A DNA stretch of 64,000 nt, taken from Trichobilharzia regenti (Eukaryota; Platyhelminthes; Trematoda; Strigeidida; Schistosomatidae). The stretch's first letter is position 1, and the number at the start of each line of letters is the position of its first letter. Under the pieces are notes generated by a model. It was not told where the DNA came from, ran no database searches, and saw only the letters and a program-made list of their open reading frames with translations. The position numbers and the translations under genes were made by a program. This document shows positions 34,127-46,205 of this stretch, in pieces. The stretch covers positions 31,487,379 to 31,551,378 of the forward strand of contig OX235263.1 of assembly GCA_944472135.2 (NCBI GenBank), in the 5' to 3' direction.

Positions 34127-35462
34127 AGTCAAGGAGAGTTGAGAAGCTGACTATTTTGTTTAAAAACGCTGGTCGGATAGAAACTGTATGTCTCAGTACA
34201 AACAATGAAATTCCTACTCTCCGGATATTTTTAATGATCCGGTGCCTATAATTAGAGAATGAACATGGATTTTAAGAACACTCAATAAATTTTCGCCTTA
34301 TCACTGGTTTTCTTTTCTTAGCCCAAATTGGCAAAGCGTTTAGTAAGATGATTGAACAAATATATCGCCTAGTAGTATGCTGTTTGACTGGGCACCGTAG
34401 TCGCTATGTTTCTGATTAATGTTGAGCGTCTGACTCTTATAAACCTATGGATATAGCTTTTTTCTCATGGTGCATTACGACATCCATAAATCATAAGCAC
34501 ACCACCTCCGGTAGATTTATTTTTACTGTGTAAGTGACTGCGGATAGTAAATCAGATCATGTGTCGTGTTGATAGGATAGACATATTCTAAACGTTTAGC
34601 AGTGGATATTTGCAATTTATTTGAGCAGATGACAATCGTTTTACCAAGAAAGATATCAGCATGTCCATTTTACACCGTAATACAAAGTCGCTTACTCAGA
34701 TAGCAGCTCCAGTAGATAATATCCAGCCGATACAATCATATAAAAGCCAAGTAGCTTAAGAAATCTGTAAGAGCATGAAGCGACGTAAGCACATCATGGT
34801 TAAATATATCAAACAATGTAAAACTGGTCAAGTCGTTATGCTTACATATTTTCCTAGGTAATCTCAATCTATCTGCAGATTGAAAAATAAATTCATGATC
34901 GTTTCCTCAACGTCAAAATACCATATACTCCGGGAATCATCAAAATACCAGTCATCGTCTCACCGGTCGCTGTTCAGAAGGACGATCAAAAAACTCTCAG
35001 AAAACTTAGTCTGAAATGCCAGTATTGCTGGTTATATGTTGACGTAAGAATAAAGAATTCTTGAATCGCCAAACAGTGTTTTGGTTTTTGCGTCAGTTAA
35101 TACCAAGCGTTTCTGAAAATCTTCGAGGCACAGCGTAGCAACAGCTGGACATTAACGGTTTATGAGAATTGATTGAGAATTTCTGACAGTTTCTGACACT
35201 TTTGTATAGTTTCCGTTGATCTTTACCGGTGCCGGCCAAGTCTTCTTTGAACAGGCGTCATATGTAACTTTTCTGGAACTCGGTCAAGTTCAACATGCCC
35301 GGGTCCAAGAAGGGAAAGAGCGTCTTGTAGACAAACAGGAAAGTAAGTCATGTTGACTTGTCTGTTACATGTAACGATGTGTTTGATTTTAAGCATGCTA
35401 TGATTGATGTTAATGTTTCGCCGTCTAGGGATAATAGGAATATCAAGCTTCCTAAATAGGAA
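34127..35462. other. Spacer up to the Gypsy-3 target site
   Basis: No gene recognised. A coding-like stretch near 35230-35340 ends at AGGAAAGTAAGT, a good 5' splice-site match, so a small exon is possible but unsupported. The last five bases, AGGAA (35458-35462), are the left target duplication of Gypsy-3. Confidence 0.4.
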
Positions 35463-35481
35463 TGTAGTAATTTATTGTAAT

Positions 35482-38079
35482 TCTACAGGCAACTACAGGC
35501 AACAATGGACAGTACTCCAGCTGGCGACATGAAAATACTAATGGGAGAAATGAACGCCAAACTGGGACCAGACAACTCAGGAAGGGAACTCATCATGGGT
35601 AGAGAAGCTCTAGGAGAAATGAATGAAAATGGAGAACTCTTCGCCGACTTCTGCGCCTTCAACGAACTAGTGATTGGTGGCAGTGTATACAAGCACAAAG
35701 ATATCCACAAGGCTACATGGGTGTCACCAGACGGGCAAACCAAAAACCAAATCGACTTCATCTCAATCTCAAGGAAGTGGAGGCGCAGCCTACTGGACAC
35801 AAAAGCAAGAAGAGGAGCAGACGTTGGCTCAGACCACTATCTCATACAAGGGACAATCCAAATCAAATTAAAAGCTTTCAGGGAATCAGGAGCTGCAGAT
35901 AGACCACAAGCCAAGTTCAACACTCAAAAGCTGAAGGACCAGGCTACAAAGGACATCTTCATTGCAAGCATAAAGGACAAAGCTGAGATACAAATCAACA
36001 CCAGCGAAAAGGTCAGCGTCGAAAAGCACTGGAACAACTTGAAAACGGTGTGGAGCCAAACCTGCATAGAAATTCTAGGCAGAAAAAAGAGACAGGACAA
36101 ACAGTGGCTCACTACGGACACTTGGAAACTAATAGAAGAGAGAAGGACAGTGAAGCAAAAGATTATCCAGTGCACTGATGAGCAACAAAAACAGGAGCTG
36201 AATGCAAGCTACAATACACTGAACAAAAGAGTGAAGAAGAGTGCCAGGGAAGACAAAAGAAAATATTATGAAACCATGGCAAACGAAGCAGAACAAGCTA
36301 CAGGCAGAGGAGACCTCGCCACACTCTACCAAACAACTAGGCACTTTTCGGGCATAAGTTCGACACAGATTAAGCCAATAAAGGATGACAATGGAAAGTC
36401 AATCACCAAAGAGGTGGAACAGAGAAAGCACTGGGCTGAACACTTCAAAAGACTTCTAAATCGCCCGCCACCTACAACGCGCCCAACAATACCAACAACG
36501 GAAGCAGAACTACCAGTGAACACTGACCCCCCGACGAAATCAGAAGTCCTGAGTGCAATCAAGATGCTTAAAGCTGGGAAAACACCGGGACCAGATGGAA
36601 TCCCAGCAGAAGCTTTGAAAATAGACCCAGAGACAACAGCGGATTTGATGACGTAACTGCTGGAGAAGGTGTGGAAAGAGGGCAAAGTACCCGAGGATTG
36701 GAAGAACGGATACTTATTCAAACTTCCAAAGAAAGGAGACTTAAGTCAATGTAAAACCTGGCGTGGAATTATGCTTCTGTCCATTCCAAGCAAGATACTA
36801 AGTCGCATCATCCTGGAGAGAATCAAACAAGCCCTAGATGAAAAACTTCGTCCGGAACAGGCCGGATTCAGGAGAAACAAATCATGTATTGATCAAATCG
36901 CCACTCTACGGATCATCATTGAACAAAGCTTGGAATGGCAGTCACCTCTCTGCCTCAACTTCATCGACTTTGAAAAGGCCTTCGACAGCGTCGATCGAGA
37001 GGTGATTTGGCAACTACTTCGCTACTACGGGGTGCCATCGACAATTATACATCTCATCCAACAGTTATAAGACAATGCTGCATGCCAAGTAATCCACAAC
37101 GGGAAACTTACGGAGGCCTTCGAAGTGAGGACGGGAGTGAGGCAAGGCTGTCTACTATCACCAATGATCTTCCTGATTGCAATCGATTGGATAATGCGAC
37201 AGACAACGGCAACCAACGAGGGAACAGGCATAAAATGGACTGACACAAAAGACTTGGAGGATCTGGATTTCGCCGATGATGTATGTCTGATTTCCCATAA
37301 ACTGGAAGATATGCAAGTGAAAAGTAACAAGTTGGCAGAAGAAGCATCAAAGATAGGACTTCACGTGAACATAGATAAAACAGAGATGATGAAGATTCCT
37401 AGCCAACAGCAACAACAACAACAGACAACAATCAGCATAAGTGGGAAGAACCTGAAAGAAACAACCTCCTTCACCTACCTGGGAAGCATCGTCTCAACTA
37501 CAGGCGGAACTGACGAGGATATCAAAGCCAGAATCGGAAAAGCAAGACAAGCTTTCATTACTCTCAAATCTGTGTGGAGGTCAACAGCACTCAGCATCAA
37601 AAATAAGATCCGGATTTTCAACTCCAATGTGAAGTCAGTACTACTATACGGATCAGAGACTTGGCGAGTCATAAAGAGCATCTCAAACAAACTTCAAACC
37701 TTCATTAACAGCTGTCTCCGCTCAATACTCAAGATCAGATGGCCAGAAAAGATCAGTAACAGGGATCTCTGGGAGCGAACCAATCAGGAACCGATTGTGA
37801 AACAAATAAGCAGGAAGAAATGGAGATGGATTGGCCATACTCTGAGGAAACCATCAAGTGACATCACTAGACAAGCCCTCGAGTGGAACCCGAAAGGGAG
37901 GCGGCGAGTTGGTCGTCCAAGGGTGACTTGGAGTAGGTCATGCGAGGAGGAGATGAAAGCACGTGGACAGACCTGGAGTGGGGTGAAAACGTTATAAGAA
38001 AACCGAAGGCAATGGAGGTGCGCAGCTGAAGCCCTATGTTCCTCTAGGAACTAAAGGAGACAATAATATATATAATACA
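35482..38079 (+). mobile_element. RTE (SR2-like) LINE inserted in the Gypsy-3 LTR
   Basis: ATTGTAAT at 35474-35481 is repeated at 38080-38087 and occurs once in the intact LTRs, giving an 8-bp target duplication. The element is 5'-truncated inside the endonuclease and ends with a short AT microsatellite (AATAATATATATAATAC), the usual RTE 3' end. It is younger than the Gypsy-3 insertion. Confidence 0.9.
35505..37997 (+). pseudogene. RTE ORF2: partial endonuclease and RT, two nonsense codons
   Basis: One continuous frame of about 830 codons, interrupted only by TAA at 36654-36656 and 37068-37070. It contains the C-terminal endonuclease (ILMGEMNAKLG, where the catalytic DFN reads EMN; IDFISISRKW; GSDHYLI) and RT motifs: LKAGKTPGPDGIPAEALK, WRGIMLLSIPSKIL, FIDFEKAFDSVDRE, TGVRQGCLLSPMIF and FADDVCLIS. 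A post-RT KWRWIGHTLRKPSSDITRQA region follows. Low decay and no frameshift indicate a young copy. The 3' fragments at 47085-47610 and 57234-57760 are relatives. Confidence 0.85.
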
Positions 38080-38249
38080 ATTGTAATCGTAATATTAGTA
38101 TTTCGAGATGACCGAATTACAAGAATCCAAACAAAACACAGAGATGGCGGAATTCAGGAATCTGTATTTAGCGGAATTATTATTCAATTCATATAAGAAA
38201 ATATTAACAATCAACAGTAAGTATTTAAACAATACAGAGATAGAAATAG

Positions 38250-38730
38250 TCAATCACCACATCCGCCACACGTCGAATGTCTCCTTGCGTATTTATAATG
38301 ATATCGCGGTTTGCTTGCCAGTCTCTGCGATCTTCTAACTGATTCTGTGATATCATTTCCATCAGTATCATCTAGACTTATTTCTGAATTATCTACAAAG
38401 TCGGGATTAGTAGCGGAGTCATTATAATCATAATCGGAACGACCTACCTCATTTATTCTCACTTGATCCAAGTGTCTGTTATGAACTGAATTATCTTCGA
38501 TGTCTAATATCTTCACCATTCGATTTCCCATTCTTTGTAGTATGATACCAATAGAAGGTCTATAATCATTCCCTCTGTAATAATGTACATCAGAAGTCGT
38601 GGACATCAGATGCTTTCTGAGAATTCGAGATTTGAATAGTTTTGCAGGACTTTCATGAGTACTTGTATGCTCCGCATTGCGATATTGAAGTAAGAAGTTA
38701 TCCACACATCTCTCTAGCTCATCAAATTTT
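38250..38730 (-). pseudogene. Pol C-terminal tail of Gypsy-3, out of frame
   Basis: The integrase C-terminal region in the frame after the 1-nt deletion: DELERCVDNFLLQYRNAEH, SPAKLFKSRILRKH, then an acidic segment and the conserved terminus CGGCGD. It ends 12 bp inside the 3' LTR. This tail is the part retained by the Gag-coiled-coil element at 44557-46388. Confidence 0.8.
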
Positions 38731-41377
38731 GAGGACTCATTGATGCTATAGCACTCTTTAATGTTCGTACAAAATTTTCTGCCAACCCGTTTGACTGAGG
38801 ATGACGTGGTGCTGTGTACAAATGACGACAACCTATATGTTTGAGCCAATCATTGAAGTTCTTCTCCGTAAAATGAGTACCATTGTCAGTAACTAAGACA
38901 TCTGGAATTCCTTCTCGACTAAAAATCTTTCTCAACGCTCTGTGAGTGAATTTGGCATTAGGACTATCTGTAATGATGACTTCTGGCCATCTAGAATAAG
39001 AATCCACAATAACTAAAGCATAATATGAATTTAAGAATGGACCACAGTAATCTGCATGAATACGCTGCCAAACCTCACAAGATGCAGGCCACGGTGTCCA
39101 CGATGACTTCCCATAGGACATTTTATGTAAACAGCTAGAACAGCTCTTTGATCTTTTGTTAATGTCAGCATCAATTTCCGGCCACCAGCATGTTAGGCGT
39201 GCTAATGATTTCATCTTATCAGCTCCTAGATGAGCAGAATGTAGATCATCCAAAATCGCAGATCTTAATGTTGGAGGAATAATAATTCTGTCATTCAGAC
39301 ATAGAAATCCTTCAGGATGGACTGAAATCTCATCTCTTCGCTTATAAAAGTCTGGAAATCTTCGCTTACACTGAACATTCCAACCTCTTTTTGTTGCATT
39401 TATAACACATCCGTAATATTTCCGAGTATCATTTATAAGTCGAACTCGATCCACCGGTAACGGCTGGACTAATAAGCAATCAGTATCATTAGCAGCATTT
39501 TCAAATAATGAATAACGAGATAAGAAGTCTGCATGAGGTATATCCTTTGCCGATCTATGTTCAATAGTGTAATCATATGCACTTAGTTCTAAACTCCATC
39601 TTTGAACCATAGCAGCAGATGATTTATTCAAAGATTTTTCTGGATTGTAAATGAATTTCAAAGCTTGATGATCAGTAACTATGTGAAACTTAGTACCAAA
39701 GAGATACTTGTGCAAGCGTCTTATTGCCCATACAACTGCTAGAGCTTCTTTCTGGGTTTGTGAGTACCCTTGTTCACTCTTACTTAGACGTCTTGAAATA
39801 CAAATAACAGGTTGTCCATTTTGCTCAAGTACTGCAGCTATACCCATAGGAGAAGCATCTGTAGTGAGAACAGACTTATCTTTCGATGAAAAAGGTCTTA
39901 AGAAAGCTTGTTTATTAAGAAACTCCAAAGTTTTTCGCAAGATATTCTCATGTTGTTGTTCCCACTTAAACTGTTTACTGGAGACAATCTCAAAAAGTGG
40001 AGATAACCGTTGAGTGAAGTTGGGAATGAATCTGGAGTAAAACTGAAGAGTACCTATCCATGATCTCAACGATGACATATTATTAGGTGACGGTGCTTGA
40101 ATTAGAGGTGCCAAACGACTAGCATCAGGTCTGAAACCTTCGGAGTCTACTGTGTATCCCAAGCATGATACAGACGACAAAGTGAAATGGCATTTAGATG
40201 GATTAACAAGAACATTATTCTCACATAAACGCCTGAACAGTTTTAAAAGACGTTCATTATGCAATTCGATATTAGGACCATGAACTATAATGTCGTCTTG
40301 GTATGACTCAACACCATCTAATCCATCTATCATCTGATTTATTACATTTTGAAATATTGCAGGTGAAACCTTTAAACCAAAAGGCAAGAACTTATACTTG
40401 AACAATCCAAATGGAGTATTAATGGTTGTTAATGCACTAGACGCCTCATCAAGAGGAATTTGCAAATAGGCATCTTTTAGATCTATTTTGGAAAAGTATC
40501 TTGAGCCATGTAGCTTGTAGAGAATGTCTTCAGTTTCTAGAGTAGTGCAACTTTGCTGTAGTAGACGACTATTGAGTGTAAGGCGGTAGTCACCACAAAT
40601 TCTAGGTGTTTTTCCATCAGCCTTTAGTGGCGTAACAATAGGAGTAGCCCAATTTGAAGACTCAACTGGCATAAGTATGCCTTGCTCAACCAACTTGTCT
40701 AACTCTTTCTTAACTGCATCTCGCAATCCATATGGAATTAATCGGCGTTTCAGGAAGATAGGATCACCCTCTATTTCAAGATGGATGGGCTGAATCTTCA
40801 TACCACCTACACTCTTTGAACATTGGAGAAGTAATTCTCTGAACAAAGATTCATCAAACAACTCAGTACAAAGTGAGATTTCGACATTTAACAATCTAAG
40901 GGCTTTTAATCCCAATAAAGATGGACCATATTCACTAACAAGAAAGGGAATATTTACAAAATTACCACTGTCTGATTTCAAAGAAATGTTAGTAGCACCG
41001 ATAAGAGGTAATTTATGACCAGTTATGCCTGTAATTGAACTAGTAGTAGGGTCTATCTGGACATTCTTACAAATCGATTGTAAATCTTTCTTAGAAATTA
41101 TAGATTCAGTACTCCCAGTATCAATTATAAAACAATGGGACTTGCCTGAACTTGTAGTGAAGGTTCTCATTAGATGAGATTGAGTATTGGGAAAAGTTGA
41201 AAGACACATTGACTGCATTTTACTAGACAGCTTGGAAGAATTATAAAAATTCTGAGTAACATAAGTATTCGAACTTCTGCAAACAGTCTTGATGTGTCCA
41301 ACTTTACCACATTTATGACACTTAGCACCCGAAAACGGCAAGTGCTTCGTAGATGTAACTTTCCACAGGATAAACAC
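38714..41377 (-). pseudogene. Gypsy-3 pol: knuckle 2, protease, RT, RNase H, integrase (887 codons)
   Basis: Long open frame with all catalytic domains: second zinc knuckle CHKCGKVGHIKTVC (residues 20-33), protease FIIDTGSTES (D86), RT with YFSKIDLKDAYLQIP (~294-308) and the catalytic box YQDD (359-362), and RNase H TTDAS (505-509). The integrase has the HHCC zinc region (HSAHLGADKMKSL ... CSSCLHK) and the DDE core (IHADYCGP, VTDNGTHF, NGLAENF). The box is YQDD rather than the common YLDD. The frame fails only at its 3' end: a 1-nt deletion near 38732 shifts it after MSPQNL, and the tail continues in another frame (38849-38250). It would supply RT and integrase if repaired alleles exist elsewhere. 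Confidence 0.85.
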
Positions 41378-42015
41378 GGTTTAATGTTTTTGATCTTTCG
41401 CTGCATTCTATTACCTGTGGACGACAGTTTGGATTGCTTTCCATGAACACTTGTATTTTCGACTTTAGAAAGCATGACATCAGATACTGACGTAGTGGGA
41501 GCAGAGTATTCACTGTTGACATCTTCATATGTAATACATAAATCTTTAGCAGTTTGAAAGGTACAAGAAGGAATCTGAATTAACTCTTTCTCTAACTTAG
41601 GAATATTGATTCCAGCAATTAGACGATCACGTAGTTGAGTATGCAGCTGATCTCCAAAGTTACACTTTGAAGCTTGAATTTGAAGTTGAAGAATGAAGTC
41701 TCTTATCTTCTGGTTGGGAGAACGTACCAGTTTGTTGAACTGAGCCCTCTCTCTGGTCTCAAAAGTAGTTACATGAAAGTGATTTATAAGAAGTTCACGG
41801 ACTTTATTATATGGCAGAGAAATGGTTTATCTGGAAATGACTGAGTCTTCACTAGGCTATATGCATCTAGCCCAATAGCAGTGATGAAATGTGCTGGAAT
41901 TTTATCATCCCGAACATTCTTTGAAATGCACCACGCATCGAAGCATTCCAAATAATCAGCAATCTCCCGCGGAGACCATTAATAGGAAATTTTCCCAGGT
42001 TATTTAGTTCCATCG
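41322..42015 (-). pseudogene. gag of Gypsy-3, frameshifted
   Basis: Colinear with the intact gag at 44766-45600, but single-base deletions near 41985 (just after the start), 41826 and 41334 put it in different frames. The pieces at 41528-41322 and 41475-41170 are the capsid C-terminus and zinc-knuckle region (CLSCGKLHLRSTC) in two frames. The nucleotide sequence is otherwise well preserved, so loss of function looks recent. Confidence 0.75.
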
Positions 42016-42026
42016 CGACGCCAATT

Positions 42027-42219
42027 TGTATTAATTTATTGTAATCGTAATATTAGTATTTCGAGATGACCGAATTACAAGAATTCAAACAAAACACAGA
42101 GAGGGCGGAATTCAGCAATTTGTATTATGCGGAATAATTATTCAATTCATATAAGAAAATATAAACAATCAACAGTAAGTATTTAAACAATACAGAGATA
42201 GAAATAGTCAATCACCACA
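42027..42219 (-). repeat. 5' LTR of Gypsy-3
   Basis: 193 bp with TG...CA ends. It is immediately followed (minus direction) by AATTGGCGTCGCGATGG, where TGG and the bases after it would be the tRNA primer-binding site, overlapping the gag ATG. The primer tRNA was not identified. Confidence 0.85.
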
Positions 42220-42224
42220 AGGAA

Positions 42225-42285
42225 CCTCGATGTTTCCGCGGAAACCCAGCTGACTATCCACAGTTTTAAAGCAGTTTGAAAACCG
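42225..42285. other. Short unique segment between Gypsy-3 and the palindrome
   Basis: About 60 bp after the target duplication that does not match the far side of the right arm. It marks the outer breakpoint of the inverted repeat. Confidence 0.5.
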
Positions 42286-43370
42286 GTACTGGTCGATCAA
42301 TTAGTGGTAACTATGAATTTCTAGCTGCCCATAAAGTCTAGGAACCTGAATCCACGGCTTTCTGCTCTCGTATTTCCTCATATCTAAGAAAAAATCACAG
42401 TACGTAATGATCTTGTGTTATTGAATTTACTGAGCGAACCAAACAACTTTTCGAAAGATCTTAACCAATATTTAAGACTAGCAGTGAGAATAGTTAATAC
42501 TGAATCAGCAATTTGTCCAAGTGACCTTCCCGTACAGAAGATCGAAACGTAAAATTGGTTGGGTTTATGGCAAAAATGTTTGACTCCGGGATGGATCGAC
42601 ACATATTCCTGGTAAGATTCGAAACTAAGTCTCTTCAGGGTTGAAAACACACTTTCCTATTTCCTACTGTAAGCTACAAGAGTTAGTGAACTGGAATGAA
42701 CTGAACTTGATTACAGAGCTTTGCACAAAAGTGTAACAGTCCAAGTGGCCACACTTCATAAAGACACACGAAGGTAGAAATATTACAATAAATCGAAATA
42801 TGTGGGTGAAAGAATATTTTGATTGGACACTTGTGAGTAACTAGTGTAATGTGTCTAGTCGTATCTTTCGTGCAGACTGAATTCTACAAGTGAAAATTGG
42901 GATGTGGCTACCCTGCCACCTAGCATGGTGGCTCGCCATCACGGTGCACTTTGAGTTGCTGATATCAGAACGTTGCAGAAAGAAAAGAATTCAATGAATC
43001 TAGGAGTAGGGCTTCCACGAAAGTAAATCCGAAAATTTAGTGCCGAGAAGGAAATAAACGAGTGGATTAGCTTGAACTAGACTGTCACCTAAGCCAAAAT
43101 TAGGCATTGAAGTAAAGACATTCCCAAACAGTTATGTGTCAAAATGAAGGTTATTTAAACATAAAGTGAGATTGAATATGACGTGGAAAATTATTCAAAG
43201 TAAACAAAAAGGACACGTTGAATTGAATTTTTGATTTTCCCGTCGATTGATTGGACCGAAGTGTTCGGTCTCAGGTTGACATGTCGGCTTCTTGTGCAGA
43301 TGCTCCGACGATGTCTGGGCATTTCATTATCTTTGAATATTTCCATTTATAATATAAGAACAAGACATAT

Positions 43371-43411
43371 AAGCGAACAATACTGTTTTCAATTAGATCT
43401 TCTTCAGGCTT
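43371..43411 (-). ncRNA. Hammerhead-like motif of the arm PLE (left copy)
   Basis: Inverted copy of the motif at 59396-59436, with the same bases; see that entry for the paired elements. Confidence 0.45.
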
Positions 43412-43528
43412 TACTCTAATTTACATAGACTTATATATATAAAATTTTAACCAACGACGGTAATTTTGTGGATCAAATAATAATAATAATCATAAGAATA
43501 ATAATGTGGTAAATGTTTTGAACGAAGT

Positions 43529-43717
43529 GCGTCGGTGGCATAGTGGCTAGGACTCTCGCCGACCATGCTCATGGTCCGGGGTTCGAGCCCACACCGACGC
43601 ACACCTGATATCTATGGTCGGCCTGCAAAATTTAGGCTACCGATATCCATGCTGAAAATTCCATACTTGCACGAAAAATACAGTGTGGAATCAAGCTGTA
43701 AATCAAAAAAAAATAAT
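43529..43717 (+). mobile_element. tRNA-derived SINE, present only in the left arm
   Basis: It contains GTCGGTGGCATAGTGGCTAG (A box) and GGTTCGAGCCC (B box), then the same body as the SINE at 28271-28453, ending in CAAGCTGTAAATC and an A-rich tail. The right arm reads GAACGAAGTTAATAACG (inverted) across the same point near 59290, giving the empty site. The copy is little diverged. Confidence 0.85.
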
Positions 43718-43896
43718 AATAACGATGATTATAATGATAACAAAATATTGATAATAAGGCTTATACAGGTGATAAGAATAACAAAGTTAGTATATGCATA
43801 TATGTAGACAATTCAATAAATAAATAAATAAGGTTAACTCAAATGGAACGATAATCAGAGTTTAAATAAATATCATAAAAGTACGAAGGAGATGGA

Positions 43897-44551
43897 TCAT
43901 AAGAAAGGGTGGGAAGGTTTTGAATAGAATTCACCCAGGCCAAGGGAGAGACAAAGGTAGAACAAATTTCTTTTGTATACAAAACTAGGATTGTTCTCTC
44001 GAATTCCCATAACTTCGGCTAAGTGTAAAAGACGGGTTCTGATTCCGTTCGAAAGGCTCGATGGAATGCGGTAAATAACTTTGAAAGCACTATTTTTGTC
44101 CACTTGGTGACCACTATCAATCAAATGAGCCGAAATAGAACTTCGTATGGATTTTATTTGACCTTTTCCGAACCATGAAGGAAGATGCTCATTAATGCGT
44201 TTGTTAAGCTGTCTAGTTGTTCGGCCTATAAAGCTTTCTCCACAGGAGCAACTAAATTTATAGATACACATGGAACTGGCACAACTAGGTAGCTTATCTT
44301 TCACTTGAGCAATCAAAATTGGTCGGCTGGAAAATGACAAACAGAGGGTGGCGGCAGTATAAGTCCGTTTTATCGCTCTCGATAATCTCTGATGTAAGAC
44401 TTCACTAGCCACGTCCCCATTAAATTGCAGTTTCATGAACAGTTGTTTCTTTTTAACTGTCATCGGTTTTTCTTTATTGTACCTGGCATTCATGTGTCTC
44501 CTGACAAATCTACTAGGATAACCTATTTGGACTAACGTATTTTGGAAGTAT
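43897..44551 (-). pseudogene. PLE C-terminal part with GIY-YIG domain, left arm
   Basis: The C-terminal ~215 codons of the PLE that is uninterrupted in the right arm (57878-59110). It contains CIYKFSCSCGESFIGRTT, RINEHL and the downstream region. It is separated from its RT half (46469-46966) by the Gag-coiled-coil LTR element. One residue differs from the right-arm copy (CASSMC here, CATSMC there). Confidence 0.85.
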
Positions 44552-44556
44552 CCTAG

Positions 44557-44752
44557 TGTGGTGATTGACAATTTCTATCTCTGTATTGTTTAAAATACTT
44601 ACTGTTGACTGTTGATATGTTTCATATATGAATTGCATTCTAATTCCGCTAAATACAAATTCCTAATTGCTGCCCTCTCTGGGTTTTGTTTGGATTCTTA
44701 TAATTCCGTCATCCCGGTATATTAACATTTCCAAGTACAATAAATTACTACA
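44557..44752 (+). repeat. 5' LTR of the non-autonomous element
   Basis: 196 bp. It is followed by AATTGGCGTCGCGATGG, the same primer-binding-site/gag-start overlap seen in Gypsy-3. Confidence 0.85.
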
Positions 44753-44765
44753 AATTGGCGTCGCG

Positions 44766-46205
44766 ATGGAGCTAAGTAACCTGGGAAAATTTCCTCTCAA
44801 TGGTTCTCCGCGGGAGATTGCTGATTATTTGGAATGCTTTGATGCGTGGTGCATTTCCAAGAATGTTCGGGATGATAAAATACCTGCTCATTTCATCACT
44901 GCTATTGGGCTAGATGCATATAGCCTGGTGAAGAATCTGGCGTTTCCAGATAAACCCATTTCTATGCCATATGCTAAGCTCCATGAACTTCTTATAGATC
45001 ACTTCCATGTAACTACTTTTGAGACCAGAGAGAGGGCTCAGTTCAACAAACTGGTACGTTCTCCCAATCAGAAGATAAGAGACTTTATACTACAACTCCA
45101 AATTCAAGCCTCAAAATGTAATTTTGGAGATCAGCTGCACACTCAACTACGTGATCGTCTAATTGCTGGAATCAATATTCCTAAGTTAGAGAAGGAGTTA
45201 ATTCAGATTCCTTCCTGTACCTTTGAAACTGCTAAAGAGGTATGTATTACATATGAAGATGTCCATAATGAATACTGTGCTCCCACTACGTCAGTATCTG
45301 ATGTCATGCTGTCCAAAGTCGAAAATACAAGTGTTCATGGAAAGAAATGCAAACTGCCGTCCACAGGTAATAGAATGCAGCCAGAGATCAAAAACATTAA
45401 ACCGTGTTTATCCTGTGGAAATTTACATCTACGAAGCACTTGCCGTTTTCGGAGTGCTAAGTGCTATAAATGTGGTAAAGTTGGACACATCAAGACGGTT
45501 TGCAGGAGTTCGAGTACCTATGTTGCTCAACATTCTTATAATTCTCCCAAGCTGTCTAGTAAAATGGAGTCTATGTGTCTTTCAACTTTTCAAAATACTC
45601 AAGCTAATCCAACGAAAACCTCCACTGCAAGTTCAGCAACGCAAGTATCAACTGTATTCAAAAATGAGGTAGCCAAGTTGCAATGTGAACTGTCGAAAGC
45701 ACGAAAAGACCTGAATGAGATGAGAGAGCAATTGAATAAAATTGAGGAATTACTGTATATGCATAGACTACGTCTGGTGAATCCAGAGCATACAAGTTCT
45801 TGTGAAAGTCCTGCAAAACTATTCAAATCTCGAATTCTCAAAAAGCATCTGATGTCCACGACTTCTAATGTACATTATTACAAAGATAATAACTACAGAC
45901 CTTCTGTTGGAATTATACTACAAAAAATGGGAAATCGAGTGGTGAAGATATTAGACATCAAAGATCACTCAGTTCATAACGGACACCTGGACAAAGTGAC
46001 AATAAATGAAGTAGGTCGTTCCAATTATAATATTATTGATTCCGCTAATAATCCTGATCTTGTAGATAATTCTGAAATAAGTCCAGATAATACTGATGAA
46101 AATAATATCACAGAATCAGTTGAGTCGAAGCTACTTGCAAGCAAACCGAGACATCGTTATAAATACGCGAGGAGATATTCGAGGTGTGGCGGATGTGGTG
46201 ATTGA
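44766..46205 (+). CDS. Gag-coiled-coil-Pol-tail fusion protein, 479 aa, intact
   Basis: Starts at the family gag ATG (MELSNLGKF), directly overlapping the primer-binding site; an upstream in-frame Met lies inside the LTR and is less likely. Residues 1-205 are Gag matrix/capsid-like. Residues 214-226 (CLSCGNLHLRSTC) and 233-246 (CYKCGKVGHIKTVC) are two zinc knuckles, both intact. Residues about 290-338 have no counterpart in Gypsy-3; they form a heptad-rich charged segment (NEVAKLQCELSKARKDL and EQLNKIEELL), a predicted coiled coil. Residues 341-479 are the extreme Pol tail (SPAKLFKSRILKKH ... CGGCGD). No enzyme remains. An open frame retained while sister copies carry frameshifts suggests selection or a young age. 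It could assemble particles, interfere with relatives, or be a cis-acting Gag. Confidence 0.85.
   Translation: MELSNLGKFPLNGSPREIADYLECFDAWCISKNVRDDKIPAHFITAIGLDAYSLVKNLAFPDKPISMPYAKLHELLIDHFHVTTFETRERAQFNKLVRSPNQKIRDFILQLQIQASKCNFGDQLHTQLRDRLIAGINIPKLEKELIQIPSCTFETAKEVCITYEDVHNEYCAPTTSVSDVMLSKVENTSVHGKKCKLPSTGNRMQPEIKNIKPCLSCGNLHLRSTCRFRSAKCYKCGKVGHIKTVCRSSSTYVAQHSYNSPKLSSKMESMCLSTFQNTQANPTKTSTASSATQVSTVFKNEVAKLQCELSKARKDLNEMREQLNKIEELLYMHRLRLVNPEHTSSCESPAKLFKSRILKKHLMSTTSNVHYYKDNNYRPSVGIILQKMGNRVVKILDIKDHSVHNGHLDKVTINEVGRSNYNIIDSANNPDLVDNSEISPDNTDENNITESVESKLLASKPRHRYKYARRYSRCGGCGD

Larger units (their letters stand above)
35463..42219 (-). mobile_element. Mag-like Ty3/Gypsy element, full length, interrupted by an RTE (Gypsy-3)
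   Basis: Both ends are intact LTR termini, and AGGAA occurs at 35458-35462 and 42220-42224, a perfect 5-bp target duplication. The 3' LTR (minus orientation) is split: its outer 19 bp lie at 35463-35481 and the remainder at 38080-38261, with an RTE element between. The 5' LTR is 42027-42219. Without the RTE the element is about 4.15 kb. It encodes one gag-pol frame that ends 12 bp inside the 3' LTR. A handful of 1-nt deletions (near 38732, 41334, 41826 and 41985) are the main defects. Confidence 0.9.

Noticed and set aside
43561..43600. Functional tRNA gene.
   Set aside because: A and B boxes are present, but the same sequence with the same non-tRNA body recurs at 28271-28453, so it is a SINE.
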